Source: a virus
IMG/VR virus record: IMGVR_UViG_3300050029_000114
Coordinates: 22,052 to 86,051 of that record
DNA length: 64,000 bases
Reading direction: 5' to 3' (one strand)
Shown: positions 7,055-15,941 of the stretch, piece after piece
Numbering within the stretch: the first letter of the stretch is position 1
Layout of the letters: each line of letters starts with the position of its first letter
Made by a program: the position numbers and the translations under genes
Notes under the pieces: generated by a model
Seen by the model: the letters and a program-made list of their open reading frames with translations, nothing else
Told to the model about the DNA's origin: nothing
The model's database searches: none

Positions 7055-8199
7055 CAGGTGTTCCTCGCCGCAACCGACACGAAAGTCTGCGGCGCGGTCA
7101 AATCGGCGACGAACGTGAAGCTCTGGATCGCCACCGTCGGGATCACCCCAAGGTCGGCCATCAAGTCGACCGTCACCACGTCGTAGCCTTCGAGCGCCGG
7201 GTGCGGGGCCGCGGACCATGAAAGCTGTTCGCTGCCGCCCGCGTTCTGGAGCAGCAACGCCAGCGCAGCGGCGTCGCAGTCGCCCTGAGTCGTGATAGAC
7301 GATGTGTTCAAGAACACCGGCCTCCGCCCGAACGCACCCGGGTAGATCGGCGACAACGGGTTCGTTATCTCGGCCTCACCGCGCAACGGCACAGCGATCC
7401 CGGTCCCGCTCGCCGTCACCACCGCTACGTTCGCGGCGGCCTTCCCGCCGACGGGGGCGAGCGTCACCAGCCGGTTCGTCGCTGCCGTCGTAAGGTTCTC
7501 GTCGCCCGCCAGGTACTCCCAAACTGGCGGCAGGCTCGTCGGGTCCGGGTATGCCCTCAACACGACGGTCCCGGTCGCGTCGAAGTAGAGCACCATCCCC
7601 CCGGCCGCCGCCAAAGCGATCGCGCTCGCCCACGGGTCGGTGTTCTCCTGATAGACCGTCAACGGGACAAGCTGGCCGGTGCCCGCCAAGTTGTATGTCA
7701 GGCCCGGGTACCGGGAATCGATGATATCGTGGATCGCCGTCGCCAGGTTCGTCCCGGCCGCGATCACATACGGAACCTCGAACTTGGCCCCCGCCACCAC
7801 CACCGACCGGTCGCTGCCGATCAACGGGATCGCCCCGGTCGTGTCCGGCGTAACATCCTCCAGGCGGAACACCCCGCACGGCAGGAGCTCGGGCGGGCTG
7901 CCGTCGTTGTAGTCGAACCCGCTGTATAGCAATAGCTCCGATAGGTACGGGGCGAGCGGCGCATTCGGGTTCGTCGGGGTCAGCGACAGGTCGCCCGGGT
8001 CGACGCTCGATGCTCTCAGTTTCCGCAGGGTCGGCGCTGTCGTGTCGAGCGTGACCGCCGCACCGGGCAGCAACGGAATGTCCTTCAACGTCGAGGACAC
8101 CGCGCCCGACGAGATGTTCACCTGCTGAATGTCAGCGCGCACCACCGGGCTCCCGCCGTTGATCACTGCGTTGTCGAACGCCTTCGTCCGGGTCAGCAT
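7054..8199 (-). CDS. Minor tail protein (DUF5047-like)
   Basis: A 381-residue protein from MLTRTKAFDNAVINGGSPVVRADI. The start of the fold, and the stretch APYLSELLLYSGFDYNDG...LPCGVFRLEDVTPDTTG, resemble the DUF5047 tail proteins of actinobacteriophages, which sit after the tape measure at the tail tip (distal-tail/hub region). The start is placed two bases after the upstream stop. Assignment is by pattern and position. Confidence 0.72.
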   Translation of the reverse strand: MLTRTKAFDNAVINGGSPVVRADIQQVNISSGAVSSTLKDIPLLPGAAVTLDTTAPTLRKLRASSVDPGDLSLTPTNPNAPLAPYLSELLLYSGFDYNDGSPPELLPCGVFRLEDVTPDTTGAIPLIGSDRSVVVAGAKFEVPYVIAAGTNLATAIHDIIDSRYPGLTYNLAGTGQLVPLTVYQENTDPWASAIALAAAGGMVLYFDATGTVVLRAYPDPTSLPPVWEYLAGDENLTTAATNRLVTLAPVGGKAAANVAVVTASGTGIAVPLRGEAEITNPLSPIYPGAFGRRPVFLNTSSITTQGDCDAAALALLLQNAGGSEQLSWSAAPHPALEGYDVVTVDLMADLGVIPTVAIQSFTFVADLTAPQTFVSVAARNT

Positions 8200-8200
8200 C

Positions 8201-9745
8201 TCACGGGACGGCGACCTGATAGAAGTCGAACGATACCGTCCTGAACTGGCTCGTGTTTTGGTCGTTCGTCGTGGTCCGCACCGTGGTTGGCTGGGCCGAC
8301 AGCCGCCCATAGAACTGCTCCATCTCGTCGTCGCCGTAAAGGGTCTGGAGGAGCAGCGTGTCCCGGGCGGCCCGCAACGCCAGCCATGCCTCCCATGCGG
8401 TGTCGTTCGGGAAGAACAACGTCACCGTGATCGTCGATGCCCGCAGCGCGCCGATATGCACGACCGGGAACTGGCGGTTGATCGGGTTGAACACCGTCAC
8501 CGCCGCGTCGCCCTTGTCGCCCATCCCCACCACCTGGCAGAGCCCGGTGTTCAACGCCGGGTTCGACACCGACTTCAGCCACGTCAATCCGTCGCTCGGC
8601 TGCGTGTACTTCGTGACCGTCGAATACGGGCCCGGCACGAGGATCGGTCCCGCCAGCGTGTCCACGACCTGGGCCCGGTACTGAGTCTGCGGCTTCGTCG
8701 CGCTACGCGGGCACTCATAGTCGTATGCGACGTTCGCCCCGCCTCCCACCAGCACGGGCGCCAGGTTCAAGCCGCGCACGAAGCGCCACGTCACCCCGCC
8801 GTCGTCGGACCGCTGGACCGTGTAGTTCGTCGGTACGTCGCCGCCGGTCGGTGTGACCGTGAGCCTTGTCCTCCCGTTAGCAAGGTCGGCACCAACCGCC
8901 AGGAGGGGCGCTGGCGGTGCCGCCAGCGAGATCGTGTACTGCGAATGGGCCCAACTGCCTGTCAAGCCGGACAGGGCCGAAGTCGCCCTCGTGTAGACCC
9001 GCCACACGCCGTTCATCTGGAGAACTGTCGGCGTGTATGTCGTCACCCCGGCACCTACCGTGACCCGCTCGGTCGCCGGGGAACTAGCCGCGTCGAACCC
9101 GGGGGCCTGGTACTGCGCCTGCGTGAAGAACGCCACTTGCGCTGAAGCTTCGCTCCCGCCTTCCGGATCACTGTACGTCCAGGCGGCCTGCGGGACCGCT
9201 GTCGTCGTGACCGTCCCGGTCGGCGCCGTCGGGGTCGCTGTCGGCGGCAGGTAGTAGGTGACAATGATCGAGACTTTGTAGATCGAGACGCCCGCCTCGA
9301 CGTTCTGGAACACGAGGGCTAGCTGGTTTAGCTGGGCCGGTGACAATGCCCCCGAATACGTGAACCCGTATGGGCCGCCCACCCCGGAGCCCGGTGAGGC
9401 GGCGTGAACGATGTTGTTGTTCGTCACTGTCGCCAGCACGGTCGAAGTCGTCGTGTCGATTAGCTGGACCGTCTCGAAGTTGCGGCCGAGCGTGTTCGGG
9501 TCGGTCCCGGTCGCCCGATATTGGATGGTCAGATATTGGAGCGTGGCATTGGCTGGCAGCGCATACGGCCCGAACCCAATCTCGAAGTTGACAGCGGTGT
9601 TGCTCGACGGATTCGTGACATAGCTGTTGTCGTTGTTGTCAGCAAGGATCGCGTCGATCGTGTTCGACGGCGCCGAGCCCTGCGTCAACGTCCACGCCCC
9701 GCCGTTCCCGATAGTCGAAGTCGGGTTAAGGGTATGCGTCGTCAC
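8201..9745 (-). CDS. Minor tail protein with Ig/FN3-like modules
   Basis: A 514-residue protein directly after the tape measure, overlapping it by 4 bp. The N-terminal 170 residues are Thr/Asn-rich beta sequence. Two fibronectin/Ig-like stretches follow (APTGTVTTTAVPQAAWTYSDP and PPAPLLAVGADLANGRTRLTVTP). The C-terminal 130 residues, ending VSFDFYQVAVP, resemble tail-tip/Dit-type regions. It probably forms part of the tail tip that meets the cell surface. Confidence 0.75.
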   Translation of the reverse strand: MTTHTLNPTSTIGNGGAWTLTQGSAPSNTIDAILADNNDNSYVTNPSSNTAVNFEIGFGPYALPANATLQYLTIQYRATGTDPNTLGRNFETVQLIDTTTSTVLATVTNNNIVHAASPGSGVGGPYGFTYSGALSPAQLNQLALVFQNVEAGVSIYKVSIIVTYYLPPTATPTAPTGTVTTTAVPQAAWTYSDPEGGSEASAQVAFFTQAQYQAPGFDAASSPATERVTVGAGVTTYTPTVLQMNGVWRVYTRATSALSGLTGSWAHSQYTISLAAPPAPLLAVGADLANGRTRLTVTPTGGDVPTNYTVQRSDDGGVTWRFVRGLNLAPVLVGGGANVAYDYECPRSATKPQTQYRAQVVDTLAGPILVPGPYSTVTKYTQPSDGLTWLKSVSNPALNTGLCQVVGMGDKGDAAVTVFNPINRQFPVVHIGALRASTITVTLFFPNDTAWEAWLALRAARDTLLLQTLYGDDEMEQFYGRLSAQPTTVRTTTNDQNTSQFRTVSFDFYQVAVP

Positions 9746-12030
9746 GACCCGACTCCCGCCTGCGCCATCCCCAACACCCGCTGCAAGGTGGCCGCTATCT
9801 CGTGTTCGGCGATGCTCTTGAACGCCGCCATCACGTCGTCAGCGTTGGTGCCCGGCCCGAAGCTCGCCGATATCTCGATCGTCCCGATCAGCGGCCCCCC
9901 GCCTGGCCCGCTCGGGCTGCCCGATCGGGTCTGCTGGGCGTTCTGCTGCATCTGACGGGACACGACGAACTCTCCGCCGTGACCGACCATCAGGATTGGT
10001 TCGTCAGGCCGCCCCGGTATCCACCCGCCCTCCTGGGCATGGAACAAGCCCCCGACCTTACCGATGGCGCCGGTCACCCCGCCGATCACCCCGGCGATGC
10101 CGCTGACCGCTCCGCTGATCTTCGACGCTATCCCCTGGATGATGCTCCACGCCGTCTGGATCACCTTGGTCACGCCCGCCCATGCGTCGTTCCACGCCGT
10201 CTTGAACGTGTTGATCGCCACGGTTATGAGCCCGAGGCCGAGGTTAACGATGAAGTTGAATACCGTCTGCATCTGGCTCCATGCCGTCTGGACTACCGCC
10301 GACACCCCGGCCCATACGGCATTCCAAACGGTTTGAAGGAGGAGAATATTTAGGCGAATCGGCAGTAACCCGATGTCGACTAGCGTGCGGAATATCTGGA
10401 TAACCACCGAAACTACAGCCTCTGTGATCGCCTTGATCGCGCCCCAAATAGCCGTCCAGTGATCCTTCACCAGCATAATCGCGGCCACGAACGGCAGGAA
10501 TATCTCGATTATCAACATGATGTGCTGGCGCACAAAGTCGGCGGCCGCGCTGGCTATCGATTTGATGAATCCCCAAACGGTGTCCCAATTTCTGTACAGC
10601 AGGTAGGCCGCAGCGATCACGACGGCGATCACGGCTATGACCGGCAGGAACGGCAGAAGCATGGCGGCCCCGGCGGCGATCGAAGCGGCAGCGGTGGCGG
10701 CCATGCTCGCTACCCAAGCGACGGCCCCGGCTATCGCCGCTGCGGCGGTCGTAGCCCATCCCGCTACGGCAGAGGCTGCCTGCGTCGCCATTGTCGCTAC
10801 CCAATCCGCGGCGTACATAGCCATCAATGCGATCGTTTCGCTCAGGCTGGCCGTCGCCTCGACGGCCCATGTTGTCGCCGCCGCAGCCGCTCGGGCTGCC
10901 ACTAGCAGGAATCCGGCCCCGGCCTCTGTCTCGGTGACCGTAGCGATGGCTAGCTCGGCGATGTAAACGCCGATGGCGGTTACAAGGACCCCGCCGATTA
11001 CCGCTCCCAAGGCTATTGCCGCTGTCTTGTGCCGCTCCAAAAACTGCACGCCGCTTAGGAGGATTGACGCCAATAGTTCGAGCTTCGGGATCAGCCAGAG
11101 TCCGACCTTCACGCCCAAGTCTTGGAAGGTCGCCTCCAGAACCTTCACCTTGCCACCGAACGTCTCGGCTTGCGCCTGGGCGCTCCCGGCGAACCGGGTC
11201 CCCAGCGCGGTTACAGCGAGCGCGCCCGCGTTCCCGGCGGCGGCCAGCTTCGTTGTCGCCGCTGCGACGGCCTCGTGTGCCTTCGTCACCCCGGCAGCGG
11301 CCGTGGTAACGGCCTTGTGCGCGTTGAGCAAAGCGGTCGCCGCCGCCGCCCCTTTCAGATGCCCGGACGTGACCTGCCCCTCGACGATCGTCAACTTGGC
11401 CTGGGCTGCCGTCAGTTTGTCGGATGCCGGGGCCACCGCAGCCTCGGCCTTGGCGAGCGTGTCGTGCGCCTTCGCCGCGGCGGTCACCCCGCCGTTCGCT
11501 ATCCCAAGGTCAATGCCGTACCGCTTCAAGATGCCAGTGTTCCCCTCGGCCACCTTCCCGACGAGGGTCGCCGCCGTCTCCAAGTCGATATGCCGGGCAG
11601 CAGCCACGTTCACGGCGACAGCCAAGTCCTTCAACGCCAACGTCGGATTGTTTGTGGCCTGGGTCAACCGGGCGAGAGCGGCCTCGGTTTGGGCATTCGT
11701 GTACCCGTAATGCTCGTTCGTCGAATCGGCCGCCTTGATCTGCCCGGCGAACTTGTCGATGCTGCCCCCGGCCGCGGTGATGGCCGTTTCAAGTCGGGCG
11801 TGCGCTGCCTCCCACTGGTCGGCCATTTTGATGGCGAACGCCCCGCCGACCACGGCCACCACGCCGAGCCCGAGAATGGCTTTCTGGCCGACCTGGGCGA
11901 ACTTGCCGAACGTCGATTCGCTTTTCGCCTCGGCCTCGCTCGCGGCGGCCTGGACCTCTTTGTTGAGTGCGCTGGAGAACCCGCCAGTTACTGGCAAGAC
12001 CTCAATGAACGCGGTGCCCACGACCCCCAT
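9742..12030 (-). CDS. Tape measure protein
   Basis: A 762-residue protein, Ala-rich and helical through about residue 330. Several hydrophobic segments follow (residues about 340-600). Repeated W-x-x-x-W-x-x-I/V units (NWDTVWGFIKSI, HWTAIWGAIKAI, VWNAVWAGVSAV, AWNDAWAGVTKV) mark the tape-measure C-terminal region. A Gly-rich end follows, with GGEFVVSRQMQQNA. It follows the frameshifted chaperone pair, as expected. Its length predicts a tail of roughly 110-120 nm by the usual rule of about 0.15 nm per residue. Confidence 0.95.
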   Translation of the reverse strand: MGVVGTAFIEVLPVTGGFSSALNKEVQAAASEAEAKSESTFGKFAQVGQKAILGLGVVAVVGGAFAIKMADQWEAAHARLETAITAAGGSIDKFAGQIKAADSTNEHYGYTNAQTEAALARLTQATNNPTLALKDLAVAVNVAAARHIDLETAATLVGKVAEGNTGILKRYGIDLGIANGGVTAAAKAHDTLAKAEAAVAPASDKLTAAQAKLTIVEGQVTSGHLKGAAAATALLNAHKAVTTAAAGVTKAHEAVAAATTKLAAAGNAGALAVTALGTRFAGSAQAQAETFGGKVKVLEATFQDLGVKVGLWLIPKLELLASILLSGVQFLERHKTAAIALGAVIGGVLVTAIGVYIAELAIATVTETEAGAGFLLVAARAAAAATTWAVEATASLSETIALMAMYAADWVATMATQAASAVAGWATTAAAAIAGAVAWVASMAATAAASIAAGAAMLLPFLPVIAVIAVVIAAAYLLYRNWDTVWGFIKSIASAAADFVRQHIMLIIEIFLPFVAAIMLVKDHWTAIWGAIKAITEAVVSVVIQIFRTLVDIGLLPIRLNILLLQTVWNAVWAGVSAVVQTAWSQMQTVFNFIVNLGLGLITVAINTFKTAWNDAWAGVTKVIQTAWSIIQGIASKISGAVSGIAGVIGGVTGAIGKVGGLFHAQEGGWIPGRPDEPILMVGHGGEFVVSRQMQQNAQQTRSGSPSGPGGGPLIGTIEISASFGPGTNADDVMAAFKSIAEHEIAATLQRVLGMAQAGVGS

Positions 12031-12032
12031 CG

Positions 12033-12389
12033 TCAGCCTCCGCCTATCAGGCCCATCATCGCGGCCTGCCCGGCCTGGGCGGCCTCGCTCTCACCCCACG
12101 CCTCGCGGGTCGGGTCGTCCGCGCCGTCAAGCCACTTATCGAACTCAGCTTTCTCCTTCGCATCGAGGTTCCGGGTGAACATGACGTACAGGACGCTCAG
12201 TAGTCGCGGCAGCCTTAGCCGCGTGAGGTCGACGCCTTCGAGGAGCGCGTTGCCGTCGATCGTCTCCCATTGCCAGGCAGCGAGCCAGAGGAGCGTCGCT
12301 GCTCTCGTGTAGGGCGGCCCGTGTATACCTCCATCAGTTCGTTGAACGCGTCCCCGAATGTCTCGCTTGGAATCATGATGTCGTGTCGC
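12033..12389 (-). CDS. Tail assembly chaperone, -1 frame extension
   Basis: The -1 frame relative to the first chaperone gene is open here, between a TGA at 12390-12392 and a TGA at 12033-12035. It encodes AATLLWLAAWQWETIDGNAL and FTRNLDAKEKAEFDKWLDG, typical of the T part of G-GT chaperones. It has no convincing start of its own and ends two bases before the tape-measure ATG. I infer that about 90 residues are added to the G protein by -1 slippage between 12218 and 12389. No canonical heptamer is obvious. Confidence 0.75.
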   Translation of the reverse strand, partial: ATRHHDSKRDIRGRVQRTDGGIHGPPYTRAATLLWLAAWQWETIDGNALLEGVDLTRLRLPRLLSVLYVMFTRNLDAKEKAEFDKWLDGADDPTREAWGESEAAQAGQAAMMGLIGGG

Positions 12390-12682
12390 TCATAGATAGC
12401 GTCGTGGAGCACCGCATACTCGTCCTCGGGCAAAACGCGCCGGTAAAACTCCATGATCCCGTTGATATCAACGATCTGCCGTCCGCGCTGGTCGTAGCGG
12501 ACGAGTCGCCCGATAGTCATGTCGAGGCCGACGCCCGGATCGCCCATTGCCGTGAACTGGAGAATTTCGTGTTCGCCGGGGATGATCCGTTGGTTGCTAT
12601 CGACCTTGTTGAACTTCAAGCCGAATGTGACCGGTTCTCGTTCGGGCTCCGTTGAGGCCTCGAAGATTCCTAGGTCGGGCAT
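12215..12682 (-). CDS. Tail assembly chaperone (G-type)
   Basis: A 155-residue protein. Residues 1-110 are acidic and folded-looking (GEHEILQFTAMGDPGVGLDMTIG, VLPEDEYAVLHDAIYERHD). The last 35 residues in this frame are basic, low complexity and poorly protein-like, consistent with translation normally leaving the frame. By family it binds the tape measure during tail assembly. It lies between connector genes and the tape measure, the canonical position. Confidence 0.85.
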   Translation of the reverse strand: MPDLGIFEASTEPEREPVTFGLKFNKVDSNQRIIPGEHEILQFTAMGDPGVGLDMTIGRLVRYDQRGRQIVDINGIMEFYRRVLPEDEYAVLHDAIYERHDIMIPSETFGDAFNELMEVYTGRPTREQRRSSGSLPGNGRRSTATRSSKASTSRG

Positions 12683-12698
12683 GGGTTCTCCTTCGTTG

Positions 12699-13088
12699 TT
12701 AGAAGCTGTTGACTTCGGCTAGGGCCTCGGCGAGTTTCTTCTCCAAGTAGGGTCGGAACTCGCTGCCCGGGTGGTTGACGTGACGCAAGAACATGAGTTG
12801 GCCGCCCATCTTCTTCCAGTTGAACACGAGCAGCGGGTTCCCGTCGATGGGGTGGGGGGCGGTCTTGGTCTTGTCGGTCCCGACCATGATGTGCGGGCCG
12901 TCGGACTGCATCGACATGCGCTTCACGATGGTCGGGCCAAGGAACTCTCGTGCGAACTTGGGGCTCAGCAGCGATATCGTTTTCAGCTTGATCCGCTCGC
13001 CCAACACCAGCATGTGGCGGGCGAGCGGACCGTCCGTCTCTCGGAAGAATGCCGCCACGGCGGCGCGGTCGATATCTACTTTCGCCAT
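12699..13088 (-). CDS. HK97 gp10-like head-tail joining protein
   Basis: A 129-residue protein (MAKVDIDRAAVAAFFRETDG), with a basic helix followed by beta sequence and a long C-terminal helix PYLEKKLAEALAEV. Size and helical ends fit the HK97 gp10/neck family. It overlaps the upstream gene at one base (TGATG) and precedes the chaperones. Confidence 0.65.
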   Translation of the reverse strand: MAKVDIDRAAVAAFFRETDGPLARHMLVLGERIKLKTISLLSPKFAREFLGPTIVKRMSMQSDGPHIMVGTDKTKTAPHPIDGNPLLVFNWKKMGGQLMFLRHVNHPGSEFRPYLEKKLAEALAEVNSF

Positions 13089-13588
13089 CAGGTCAGGTCG
13101 ATCGTGACGATCATGGTCATGCCGCCTATCTCCCCGGCGGCCGGGGTCGGGGTGACCGGGCCCAGCGACACGCCTTTCGGGTCGCCGAACGCTCGTGCGT
13201 TGGCGGCGGTCATCAGGCCCCGGTGCATCAGGAACGCATCCGTCATCAGGTCGATGCCGCTCGCCTGAATGTCGGCGGCGCTCGGCGCCATCGTGCCCTG
13301 CCCGACGCCCTCCAAACTCGGGATCAGCCGGTTGATCTGCACCGTGAACGTCGCCACCCGCGTCGACGACGGCCGGATGAACTGCGGCGTGGCGGCCTGG
13401 CCGGGCGTGCCAGTGAAGATCGAGTCGAACGCCACCACCAACTGCTCGCAGTCCTCCGCGATCGTCGTCCCGGTCGCGAACTGGCGGTCCGGCAACGGTA
13501 CCGGCGGGCTCGCCGTAGCGAACGCGTTCTGGACTGCCGCCAGCAACGCTAGGGCGAGGTCGGCGGCGTTCGTGTTCCCGGTGCTCAC
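13088..13588 (-). CDS. Tail terminator-like protein
   Basis: A 166-residue protein starting GTG within a GTGA overlap. Its pattern, LALALLAAVQNAF at the N-terminus then CEQLVVAFDSIFTGTPG and VQINRLIPSLEG, resembles tail terminator/neck proteins that cap the tail tube. The position between a connector gene and the gp10-like gene supports this. Confidence 0.6.
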   Translation of the reverse strand: MSTGNTNAADLALALLAAVQNAFATASPPVPLPDRQFATGTTIAEDCEQLVVAFDSIFTGTPGQAATPQFIRPSSTRVATFTVQINRLIPSLEGVGQGTMAPSAADIQASGIDLMTDAFLMHRGLMTAANARAFGDPKGVSLGPVTPTPAAGEIGGMTMIVTIDLT

Positions 13589-14022
13589 TCGGGGGCTCCT
13601 AGCGGTACGCCCTTCAGGCGTTCAAGCTGGGTTATCAACCGGGTGCGCGGCAGGTCGCGGCGGCGCTCGGCAATCAGAGCCACGGATGCGGCGGCCTTGA
13701 CGGCCGGGTGGCCCTGCACCCAGGCGATCACGACGTTCGCCGCGCCGGTCGGCGCGATCAGCATGGACGGTCCGTACCGTTTCATCTGCTGGTCGGGGGC
13801 GACGGCGATCTTCGCTGCCATCGCCGTCCGGCTTCTCGGCCCGGATTCCTCCCACAACCGCCGCAGGATGGTCGTCTCCAACTCGCTGACTCCCAGCCGC
13901 TCCAGTCTGGCGGTCGGGAACGTCGCATCCGACCTCGGCGGGGCCGGCTGGCCGCGCCTGTCGCCGACCTTCCGCCGGGGCGGGTAGTTCGGATGCGGGA
14001 ACCCGGCGTACGGGTCAGGCAT
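13585..14022 (-). CDS. Connector-region protein
   Basis: A 145-residue protein. The first 40 residues are Pro/Arg-rich, then helical (LERLGVSELETTILRRLWEES), with a hydrophobic ANVVIAWVQGHPAVKAAASVALIAERR segment. Its position among neck genes suggests a head-tail connector or minor virion protein. It overlaps the next gene by GTGA and the previous by 8 bp. Confidence 0.55.
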   Translation of the reverse strand: MPDPYAGFPHPNYPPRRKVGDRRGQPAPPRSDATFPTARLERLGVSELETTILRRLWEESGPRSRTAMAAKIAVAPDQQMKRYGPSMLIAPTGAANVVIAWVQGHPAVKAAASVALIAERRRDLPRTRLITQLERLKGVPLGAPE

Positions 14023-14551
14023 TGGCTGGGACTCTGCTCGTGATGAATCCTCGGCGGCGGGCCTCCCGCACCCAGGCGCGGGCCCGGTCGACGGTCACGC
14101 CGTTCGCCTCCGCCAGCTTCACGGTCGGGGCCGCCGACTGTGTAGCCGCCAGCCCATAGGCGTCCGCCACGGAACGGTAGAACTCGTCGTCACGCATGGC
14201 CCCGTCACCGGCCACGAGGGCGGCGAGGGTGTCGGCCTGTTCCTCGGCTCCGTCCCGCTCGCCCCACTCGGAGCGTGTCGCGGCCTCGGCTCGTTCCTGG
14301 CTGTCGGTTGCGTCGTGATGGTGCGTGGCAAGCTCAGCAAGAAGCTCGGATCGGCCGGGCCCGTTAGCCCAAGCGATCAGCCGTCCCGTCGGCACCCCGC
14401 GCACGACTGGCGATCCGATCCCGGCGCGCCGGGCGAGCAGCAGTTCGACGATGACGAGGCGCCCGTCGACCTGGCGGAAGCGGGCTCGGGCCTCGGTGCC
14501 GTCGTCGAGGGTCGCCCGGCACCATCCTGCCCGGGTCGCTATCACGTTCAC
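14015..14551 (-). CDS. Protein with C-terminal HTH, unknown role
   Basis: A 178-residue protein. The N-terminal 60 residues are beta-rich (GWCRATLDDGTEARARFRQVDGRLVIVELLLA). The C-terminus carries a helix-turn-helix pattern, PTVKLAEANGVTVDRARAWVREARRRGFI, as in many actinobacterial regulators. A DNA-binding protein at the start of the tail operon could regulate late genes. The GTG start has only a weak ribosome site. Confidence 0.6.
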   Translation of the reverse strand: MNVIATRAGWCRATLDDGTEARARFRQVDGRLVIVELLLARRAGIGSPVVRGVPTGRLIAWANGPGRSELLAELATHHHDATDSQERAEAATRSEWGERDGAEEQADTLAALVAGDGAMRDDEFYRSVADAYGLAATQSAAPTVKLAEANGVTVDRARAWVREARRRGFITSRVPANA

Positions 14552-14606
14552 CAGGCCACACTACATGAGCATCCGCCGACTTGGCCGGATGGTTAGTAGA
14601 TTGGGA

Positions 14607-15755
14607 TCAGGTGCCCTTGTAGTTGAGAACCTGATGCAACGTGTGCTCGATCGCGACGAGGTCCGCTTGGTCGGCCATCACCTGGTCGATCGACTTGTAT
14701 GAATCGGGGTGTTCGTCGAGCAGCGCCTTCGCGTCTCCGTCATTCCACGCCCGGCCCTTCATCGCTGTCTCTAACGATTCGACGGTCAACGTCTTACGGG
14801 CCGCCGATCGGGACATGCGCCGTCCCGCACCATGTGAGCACGACTCGTAGCTGGCCGGATTCCCGAGCCCGCGGACAATGTAGCTCGACGTGCCCATCGA
14901 ACCGGGGATCACGCCCTCGTCGCCGGTCCCGGCTTTGATCGCCCCTTTGCGGGTCAGCCACACGTTCCGGCCGTGGTGGTTCTCCATCTGCGTGAAGTTG
15001 TGATGGCAGTTGATGCGGCGTACCTCGTTGCCGACGCCGTGCTCCCGGTCAACGCCAACGAATCCCCATAGCTGGGTGAGAACGGCATCCATCATCGCGG
15101 CGCGGTTCCCTAGCGCGTACCGCTGCGCCCATTGCATGTCGCTGATGTAGGCGTCGAACTCGTGGGTTCCCTGGACGAGATAGGCAAGGTCGGGGTCGTC
15201 TAGCTCGATGAACCATTGGCGCATGAGCCGCTTCGCCCCGTCGATGTGCTTCTTGGCTAGCTGGTTGCCGATCCCTCTGCTACCGGAGTGGAGAACGACC
15301 CACACCCGGTCGCGTTCGTCGAGGCAGACCTCGACGAAATGGTTGCCGCTGCCCAAGCTGCCATATTGGTTGGCGGCGGTCGCTGCCTCTTTCTGGCTGA
15401 AGTGCGCTGGTATCTCGACCCCGCGCGCTGATGCGTGGCCCTTGCCTACCCCGGCCGGTACAACCTCGGCGATCCACCCGTGGAGCGGGTCAAGGTTGTC
15501 GGGCAGGCCGTCGGCGACTAGGTCCGTCTCGACGGCGATCATGCCGCAGCCGATATCGACACCGACCGCTGCTGGGACGATCGCTCCTCGTGTCGGGATG
15601 ACCGATCCGATGGTAGCTCCGATACCGATATGGGCGTCGGGCATGAGGGCAAGATGCCCGTCAATGAATGGCAGTCGGCTGGCTTTGGCTGCCTGCTCGA
15701 TCGTGGCGGCCTCGATGTCCGAGCCCCACGCCAGCACGTTACCGATCTTCTGCAC
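14607..15755 (-). CDS. rtcB: RtcB RNA ligase
   Basis: A 382-residue RtcB. The diagnostic motifs are present: GVDIGCGM (metal Cys), GSGNHFVE, LHSGSRG, NCHHNF, PGSMGTSSY and the guanylation motif CSHGAGRRMSR. RtcB joins 2',3'-cyclic phosphate ends to 5'-OH ends, the products of tRNA anticodon nucleases and toxins, using GTP and Mn. The start is GTG at 15755, with GAAAGGG about 9 nt upstream. A tRNA gene lies 1.8 kb away and a highly folded 5' leader precedes it. The likely role is repair of host or phage tRNAs cleaved as an antiphage defence. Confidence 0.95.
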   Translation of the reverse strand: MQKIGNVLAWGSDIEAATIEQAAKASRLPFIDGHLALMPDAHIGIGATIGSVIPTRGAIVPAAVGVDIGCGMIAVETDLVADGLPDNLDPLHGWIAEVVPAGVGKGHASARGVEIPAHFSQKEAATAANQYGSLGSGNHFVEVCLDERDRVWVVLHSGSRGIGNQLAKKHIDGAKRLMRQWFIELDDPDLAYLVQGTHEFDAYISDMQWAQRYALGNRAAMMDAVLTQLWGFVGVDREHGVGNEVRRINCHHNFTQMENHHGRNVWLTRKGAIKAGTGDEGVIPGSMGTSSYIVRGLGNPASYESCSHGAGRRMSRSAARKTLTVESLETAMKGRAWNDGDAKALLDEHPDSYKSIDQVMADQADLVAIEHTLHQVLNYKGT

Positions 15756-15782
15756 CGTCGCTGCCCTTTCTCTCGATTGGCG

Positions 15783-15918
15783 GGAGCTAGGAGTAGGCGT
15801 GTAGAGACGCCTCGTTCTTAGGCCACGGTCTAGTTGTCGAACACAAACCCGACAGCTACGACTCGCCCGCTCGGTATGCAACCTCCTACTAGGTACCGGA
15901 CTGTGGCCTCCTAGCTCC
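15783..15918 (-). ncRNA. Highly structured RNA upstream of rtcB (Y-RNA-like candidate)
   Basis: A 136-nt minus-strand element in the rtcB leader. Its ends form a perfect 11-bp stem (GGAGCTAGGAG, 15908-15918, with CTCCTAGCTCC, 15783-15793). Inside, 15899-15908 pairs with 15821-15830 (one mismatch). That stem encloses two hairpins (15872-15876/15894-15898 and 15835-15839/15850-15854), and a 6-bp hairpin sits beside it (15795-15800/15807-15812). The region has no ORF. Size, end-closing stem and position before rtcB recall bacterial YrlA (Y) RNAs; a cis-acting riboregulator is the alternative. No Ro60 gene is visible. Confidence 0.6.
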
Positions 15919-15927
15919 ACGCGCCGA

Positions 15928-15941
15928 ACTATAGCGCGCTA
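15928..15941 (-). promoter_or_regulatory. TAGCGCGC-TATAGT promoter box (site D)
   Basis: It drives the structured RNA and rtcB. Transcription would start about 7 nt after TATAGT, 3-5 nt before the outer stem. The box contains the stop codon of the upstream glycosyltransferase. Confidence 0.6.
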
